Assembly (NCBI GenBank): GCA_002383285.1
Contig: DFXU01000035.1
Coordinates: forward strand, 51,023 to 61,844
From: Caryophanales bacterium UBA4100
GTDB lineage: Bacteria > Bacillota > Bacilli > Paenibacillales > UBA4045
Reading direction: 5' to 3'
Length of the DNA: 10,822 bases
The position numbers were made by a program, and so were the translations under genes. The notes under the pieces were generated by a model that saw nothing but the letters and a program-made list of their open reading frames with translations, ran no database searches and was not told where the DNA came from. This document shows, piece after piece, positions 7,150-10,822 of this stretch (position 1 is the first letter of the stretch; each line of letters opens with the position of its first letter).

Positions 7150-7285
7150 TAGATTAGCTCACACCTTCCTATTCTGTTGAATAACCAGCTTGTATTAGGA
7201 TGTTTGAAATTATAACATTCTCCTCCTGTACGAATATAAGCTATATCTTGTCGAATACAATGTATACAATCAATTCCAAAAAAAA
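7150..7285 (-). promoter_or_regulatory. Regulatory leader of the GH-A-like gene
   Basis: This 136-nt spacer holds the operator-like element (7253-7276) and an extended -10 TGTTATAAT at 7209-7217 with no good -35 box; its start would be near 7202. An alternative upstream promoter is TTGTAT 7255-7260, 16 nt, TATATT 7233-7238. A full AGGAGG at 7222-7227 sits 3 nt before an ATG-TTA-TAA mini-frame (7210-7218), far from the real start at 7149. An inverted repeat at 7273-7300 enters from the regulator gene. Confidence 0.5.
7253..7276. promoter_or_regulatory. Probable GntR-family operator upstream of the GH-A-like gene
   Basis: A perfect TGTATACA core (7261-7268) is flanked by GAAT and ATTC arms (7253-7256, 7273-7276). 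The plus-strand 10-mer TGTATACAAT (7261-7270) is identical to the one in the regulator's own promoter (7946? to 7954 region, core TTGTATACAA at 7944-7953). TTGTATACAA is the core of the known B. subtilis GntR operator, which is established for a related FCD-type regulator. Confidence 0.6.
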
Positions 7286-7300
7286 TTATATTTTTGGAAT
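7273..7300. repeat. Perfect 10-bp inverted repeat over the regulator's stop codon
   Basis: ATTCCAAAAA (7273-7282) and TTTTTGGAAT (7291-7300) are separated by 8 nt and enclose the TAA at 7286-7288. The stem is AT-rich and no T tract follows it on the minus strand, so it is a poor terminator. It could reduce read-through or protect the mRNA end, but no role is shown. Confidence 0.45.
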
Positions 7301-7912
7301 GGTCTTTCGTAAGTGCTCTAGCATTAATTGCTCAGAACTACTCTCATCCTTCTCTTCAAGCGCATCTAATATTTGCATATGCTCGGGATAGGTTTCACTG
7401 GGCGAACGCAGAATACCCTTGCTAAAAGCAATGGTCAGTACATGTGAATAATTAAAATTATTTATTAGAATAGGGTTCTCTCCAATATCAACAAGCTTCG
7501 TATGGAACATAACATCTGCCTTGCGATATGCATCCAAGTCCCCTGTTTCCAACCATTCTTCATAAGCGGTCGTAAACAAGGTCCGCAAGTAGATTACTGT
7601 TGCCTTGTCAATCACGCGAGCCGACAATCTACAAGCCAATCCCTCAAGTACAGAACGAACCTCCCAAACTGAGATAAGAAACTCTGCAGAGAATGTTCTC
7701 ACGGTTAACCCTTGTGTTGTTGTCACTAACAAATAGTCTCTTTCTAGATCAGCAAATGCACGACGAAGAGGGGTTCTACTAACCCCAATCCGTTTAGCAA
7801 TTTGGTCTTGAATGATCAATTCACCAGGCTTAAGCTCTCCTTGGATAATGAGATCTTTAATTTCATTATATACTTTCGTTTCTAGGTAACCACTATTCGC
7901 TATTCGTGACAT
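7286..7912 (-). CDS. GntR family transcriptional regulator, FadR/FCD subfamily
   Basis: The 208-residue regulator has an N-terminal winged helix-turn-helix at about 10-75 (IIQGELKPGELI, then the recognition helix GVSRTPLRRAF) and a C-terminal FCD ligand-binding domain at about 80-205. The FCD metal/ligand residues appear to be present: D133 and H137 in ADVMFHTKL, H178 in PEHMQI and H200 in LEHLRK. FCD regulators commonly sense sugar acids or other organic acids, so a glucuronate- or xylan-derived ligand is plausible but inferred. The start is set at ATG 7912 because AAAGG (7922-7926) lies 9 nt upstream. The longer TTG start at 7921 would touch that RBS. It has its own promoter with an operator on the start site, suggesting autorepression. 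It sits between two glycosidase genes on the same strand. Confidence 0.9.
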   Translation of the reverse strand: MSRIANSGYLETKVYNEIKDLIIQGELKPGELIIQDQIAKRIGVSRTPLRRAFADLERDYLLVTTTQGLTVRTFSAEFLISVWEVRSVLEGLACRLSARVIDKATVIYLRTLFTTAYEEWLETGDLDAYRKADVMFHTKLVDIGENPILINNFNYSHVLTIAFSKGILRSPSETYPEHMQILDALEEKDESSSEQLMLEHLRKTIPKI

Positions 7913-7943
7913 CTCAAACAACCTTTATCGCCCAATGTATTCT

Positions 7944-7953
7944 TTGTATACAA
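7944..7953. promoter_or_regulatory. Probable GntR-family operator at the regulator's transcription start
   Basis: TTGTATACAA is a perfect 10-bp palindrome placed 3 nt downstream of the -10 box, over the predicted start site. Binding here would block initiation, the usual layout for autorepression. It matches the core of the B. subtilis GntR operator and shares TGTATACAAT with the element at 7261-7270. Confidence 0.65.
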
Positions 7954-7956
7954 TGG

Positions 7957-7985
7957 ATTATACGTATTCCATACATTAACGTCAA
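7957..7985 (-). promoter_or_regulatory. Near-consensus sigma-A promoter of the GntR regulator
   Basis: On the minus strand TTGACG (7980-7985) is followed by 17 nt and a perfect TATAAT (7957-7962). Transcription should start near 7950, giving a leader of about 38 nt. The promoter begins 13 nt after the stop of the GH8 gene, so the regulator can be expressed apart from the GH67-GH8 transcript. Confidence 0.75.
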
Positions 7986-7998
7986 TAGTGTTCTACGA

Positions 7999-9138
7999 TT
8001 ACGGCATGAATATCCGATAATTGCCGCTTAATGCTAATAATGCAAACAGATATAAGCAATTATCATAATATCTTCTGTCGCCCGTCCTGATAGGCGTTTG
8101 CCAGAATAATTCAATACTCGATCTAGCATACGGACCGTCTGCTGCAAGAGATGCCATAGCATTCGTAGCAAGCAATCCTACAGGATGTAATGACTTCTCA
8201 TCGAAGGGCTCTCCAGCTACCGTATAACGTCGATAATCCTCGGGCTGTTTGTCAGAGAAGAACGTTTGGATCTTATTCGCATGCTCAACTTCCCATCCAT
8301 CAGCACGAAACCACTCATAATCCAAACCAATATTAGCAGCAACCCGATAAGAATCACTATAGAAGTGACCATAACCCTTATCGTTATTCGGTGTACCATC
8401 ATAGTGTGCATATTCTGGTGCTAGTCCTGTTATCGGATGACAAGCAAGCTTCAGATAAGCTCTACTAGCTTGAGCTGCTTCCTTCCAGAATGACTGGTCC
8501 TCTGGATATGACCATAGTGCAAACAGCTCATAGAAGTGTGGTAGATGATAGGATGGATCCGAATATTCACAATCAGGTATGAATTTGATCAGCTTGTTAT
8601 CGGGATTCCACATCGGGTATCCCTCTCCAGCTTCGCCGTTATGAACACAGGTTCTTAGTAGATCGCGCGCCTGCTGACCATAATTGAATGGAGCCTCTGC
8701 ATCTCCCCATCGATGTGATGCAAAGAATAAGGCTAAGGCAAAAAACTCTTCACCATCGGGAGCGGGTCCATAGGCTCGCTTAGTACCGTCAAGGTTACAG
8801 GACCAAGCGAAGTATCCTGCATGAAGACCCTCTGTCATGTACATGTTGGTGTATGTCCATTTCCAAATTCGATCGAATACCTCTTTATTGTTCAGCTGTA
8901 CGGCCATCATCATCCCATAGGACATGCCTTCTGATCGAACATCTAGATTGCCGGTATCCACCATATAGCCCATGTCTTCTCCTGCATTAGCATATATACG
9001 CGTATGCTCGTCGCCCTCGAATAGCTGATGCCACGTATCCGTGATTCGATTATTAATGTTAGCTTCGGAAATACCTATCTCCGCGAGCATATTACGATAC
9101 CGGTTCGTGTAGAAAGCGCCTTGTTCTATGATTGTCAT
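7999..9138 (-). CDS. GH8 reducing-end xylose-releasing exo-oligoxylanase (Rex)
   Basis: This 379-residue enzyme releases xylose from the reducing end of xylo-oligosaccharides with inversion. It has no signal peptide and should act in the cytoplasm on imported oligomers. It aligns by eye along its full length with the characterised Bacillus halodurans Rex, for example in GAFYT, DTGNLDVR, EGMSYGMMMAVQ, MYMTEG, HAGYFAWSC, APDGEE, DPSYHLPHFYELF and GYGHF. The catalytic residues correspond: E70 in RSEGMSYG (acid), D262 in SDSYRVAANIG (base), and H318 in KSLHPVG, the histidine linked to reducing-end specificity. The ATG at 9138 is chosen over a 54-codon upstream extension that would overlap the GH67 gene, because AGGAGG (9146-9151) lies 7 nt before it. 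It follows the GH67 stop by 22 nt, consistent with one operon. Confidence 0.95.
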   Translation of the reverse strand: MTIIEQGAFYTNRYRNMLAEIGISEANINNRITDTWHQLFEGDEHTRIYANAGEDMGYMVDTGNLDVRSEGMSYGMMMAVQLNNKEVFDRIWKWTYTNMYMTEGLHAGYFAWSCNLDGTKRAYGPAPDGEEFFALALFFASHRWGDAEAPFNYGQQARDLLRTCVHNGEAGEGYPMWNPDNKLIKFIPDCEYSDPSYHLPHFYELFALWSYPEDQSFWKEAAQASRAYLKLACHPITGLAPEYAHYDGTPNNDKGYGHFYSDSYRVAANIGLDYEWFRADGWEVEHANKIQTFFSDKQPEDYRRYTVAGEPFDEKSLHPVGLLATNAMASLAADGPYARSSIELFWQTPIRTGDRRYYDNCLYLFALLALSGNYRIFMP

Positions 9139-9160
9139 GCAGTTGCCTCCTAGTATTAAC

Positions 9161-10822
9161 TTAATAAATCTTGCGCCCGAGCGTATCAGCGATACCTGAC
9201 TTTCGGTAGAAATAAGTATTAATGACATCGCACCATAGCTTTGCATGCTCCGCTTGATCTTTAAGCCGACCCAGCACATGAATGAAGGAATCCTGATCAA
9301 TATGACCTTCTAAGCTAAGCCATTGCAGCACTAACCATTGAGTCTGCTCTACGCCTTCAAAGTGAGTATCATAAATATGTTGGATGACAGACTTTCCAGA
9401 TTGTAAACAATACGAATAGTTAACATGATGAAAGAATAGTAATAATTCGTCAGGGCATCGCTCACGCGAATCGTACATTGCCGCATTGGGATGAGTATAT
9501 TGCAGCGTATATCCAGTTCCAGTGGCTACTGTCCGATCCACACCAATACCATCTCGATCGGCAAAGTGATAGGTTCCCCACCGGGAATATTCATACCCAT
9601 CAACATCGGGTCCGTAATGATGATTTGGCGATATCATCCAGCCTACACCTAGCGGTGCTGTGTAATTCTCATAGATTTCCCATGACTTTAAAAGCATATC
9701 ACGTATTATAGGCACTACAATTCCAGCATTATTAAACGACAACCTGATCCATTCATCTGTTATCTCTTCTACTGAGAGCTCAGGGTTCCATATTAGTCGT
9801 CCATAACCATATAAATTAGCTTGCGCTAGCGTATGTCCCGTCCAATTCATATCGTCCCCGATATTAGATACTGCTGCATAGCCGCCTATCTTCGAGCCAT
9901 ATAATTGTCCGCTAACGATACGCCTCACCGAAGAACCTTCACCCTTATAATACGTATCGAAATCAATGATTTCCTTCCATTGAGGCACTAAATAGCATAG
10001 ATGCTTCTGTTGTCCGGTGTATTCTTGTGTAATCTGAAATTCCATTACTTGATTCGTATTAGGCATAGCACCGAATAATGGTGAGACGGGTTCACGAACT
10101 TGAAAATCCATCGGTCCGTTCTTGATTTGTAATATCACATTATCAAGAAAAGCACCATCAAGCGGTTTAAAGTGATCGTAGGCTGCTCTTGCTCTATCCG
10201 TCGACCGATCACGCCAATCCTGCATGCAATTATATACGAAGCAGCGCCAGATGACCAAACCTCCATGAGGCTTAATTGCTTCAGCAAGCATATTCGCTCC
10301 ATCAGCATGATCTCGACCATAAGTGAATGGTCCAGGCCGATGCTCTGAGTCAGCTTTCACAAGAAAGCCCCCAAAATCAGGTATATATGAGTAGATGGAA
10401 TCCGTTATATTCATCCACCACTCTCGTACCTGCTCATCTAGGGGGTCAGCAGTATCCAAGCCTCCAATCTGAATGGGACTTGCGAAATTAATGCTCAGGA
10501 ATAGCTGGATCCCATAGTTTCTGAATATATCAGCCATACGAGCCACATCTGACAAGTATGGTGTGGTAATATAATGAGTTTCCACCTCGTGAACGTTCAC
10601 ATTGTTGATTGTAATACCATTGATACCAATAGATGCAAGGAGTCTTGCATAGTCACGAATTCGATCTGTATGCTGTGTGATTTCACCATCTTTATAGAAT
10701 ATCGAACGTCCAGCATATCCACGCTCAATGCTACCATCCGCATTATCCCAATGATTAATCATACGGAGTTGATTTTCTGGATTCTCTATAAGCCCGAGTT
10801 CATTAATACTTCGCCCCATTCT
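9161..10822 (-). CDS. aguA: GH67 alpha-glucuronidase (5' end outside window)
   Basis: This enzyme removes (4-O-methyl)glucuronic acid from the non-reducing end of aldouronates produced from glucuronoxylan. The window holds 553 sense codons plus the stop. The frame stays open through the last codon (AGA), so the M at 10819 is internal. GH67 enzymes are about 680-700 residues, so roughly 130 N-terminal residues are missing. Family segments are RMINHWDN, GSIERGYAGRSIF, INNVNVHEVE, GFLVKADSE, VQIKNGPMDFQVREP-like LQIKNGPMDFQVREP, FQITQEYTGQ, GDDMNWTGHTLAQANLYGYG and DEWIRLSF. Numbered from position 10819, likely catalytic residues are E243 (VREP, acid), D323 (DDMNW) and E351 (LSVEE), assigned by comparison with characterised GH67 enzymes. 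The GH8 gene follows after 22 nt. Its promoter and any aldouronate transporter genes would lie beyond the right edge. Confidence 0.96.
   Translation of the reverse strand, partial: RMGRSINELGLIENPENQLRMINHWDNADGSIERGYAGRSIFYKDGEITQHTDRIRDYARLLASIGINGITINNVNVHEVETHYITTPYLSDVARMADIFRNYGIQLFLSINFASPIQIGGLDTADPLDEQVREWWMNITDSIYSYIPDFGGFLVKADSEHRPGPFTYGRDHADGANMLAEAIKPHGGLVIWRCFVYNCMQDWRDRSTDRARAAYDHFKPLDGAFLDNVILQIKNGPMDFQVREPVSPLFGAMPNTNQVMEFQITQEYTGQQKHLCYLVPQWKEIIDFDTYYKGEGSSVRRIVSGQLYGSKIGGYAAVSNIGDDMNWTGHTLAQANLYGYGRLIWNPELSVEEITDEWIRLSFNNAGIVVPIIRDMLLKSWEIYENYTAPLGVGWMISPNHHYGPDVDGYEYSRWGTYHFADRDGIGVDRTVATGTGYTLQYTHPNAAMYDSRERCPDELLLFFHHVNYSYCLQSGKSVIQHIYDTHFEGVEQTQWLVLQWLSLEGHIDQDSFIHVLGRLKDQAEHAKLWCDVINTYFYRKSGIADTLGRKIY

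Noticed and set aside
7273..7300. Intrinsic terminator after the GntR gene
   Set aside because: The stem is almost all A-T pairs and no T tract follows on the transcribed strand; it is kept only as an inverted repeat.
7913..7921. TTG start at 7921 for the GntR regulator
   Set aside because: It abuts the AAAGG at 7922-7926, leaving no spacing, while ATG 7912 has a 9-nt spacing.
9139..9300. A 54-codon upstream extension of the GH8 reading frame overlapping GH67
   Set aside because: AGGAGG 7 nt before the ATG at 9138 and the match of the N-terminus to known Rex enzymes set the start. The extra residues look like an out-of-frame reading of GH67.

Overview
The window looks like chromosome from a moderately AT-rich, Gram-positive Firmicute, most likely Paenibacillus or a close relative. 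The support is Shine-Dalgarno sequences of the AGGAGG type, sigma-A style promoters, an LPXTG-type surface protein with its own sortase, and a cytoplasmic GH67 plus GH8 pair of the kind that processes imported aldouronates in Paenibacillus and Bacillus. The genus is inferred from gene content and resemblance only.

Layout, left to right. (1) Positions 1-3507 hold three minus-strand genes read in the order trpB-like, membrane-anchored TlpA-type thiol-disulfide protein, MATE efflux transporter. The MATE gene runs off the left edge. The gaps are 72 and 24 nt, so they are probably one transcription unit. No trpA or other trp gene is in view. (2) Positions 3508-3691 are a divergent intergenic region. 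(3) Positions 3692-5819 hold two plus-strand genes that overlap by 8 nt. The first encodes an exported DUF3494 (ice-binding-like) protein ending in an LPKTA sorting signal. The second encodes a class D-like sortase that is the obvious candidate to anchor it. A strong stem-loop at 5835-5876 closes this operon and probably also terminates the convergent gene. (4) Positions 5881-10822 are a minus-strand carbohydrate cluster read in the order GH67 alpha-glucuronidase (runs off the right edge), GH8 reducing-end xylose-releasing exo-oligoxylanase, GntR/FCD regulator, and an uncharacterised clan GH-A-like cytoplasmic glycosidase.

How the genes may work together. GH67 removes (methyl)glucuronic acid from imported aldouronates and the GH8 enzyme trims xylo-oligosaccharides from the reducing end, both in the cytoplasm because neither visible sequence suggests export (the GH67 N-terminus is outside the window). 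The GntR/FCD protein has a near-consensus promoter with a perfect TTGTATACAA palindrome at its expected transcription start. The same 10-mer core recurs upstream of the GH-A-like gene, so the regulator probably controls itself and that enzyme. The surface-protein/sortase pair appears to be an independent module placed between the amino-acid/redox/efflux genes and the xylan genes.

The least described elements are the wall-anchored, cysteine-paired DUF3494 protein with its own sortase, the regulated GH-A-like enzyme of unknown substrate, and the stand-alone TrpB that lacks a short loop. No RNA genes, CRISPR arrays, insertion sequences or integrase genes were seen, and no gene-free stretch exceeds 300 nt.
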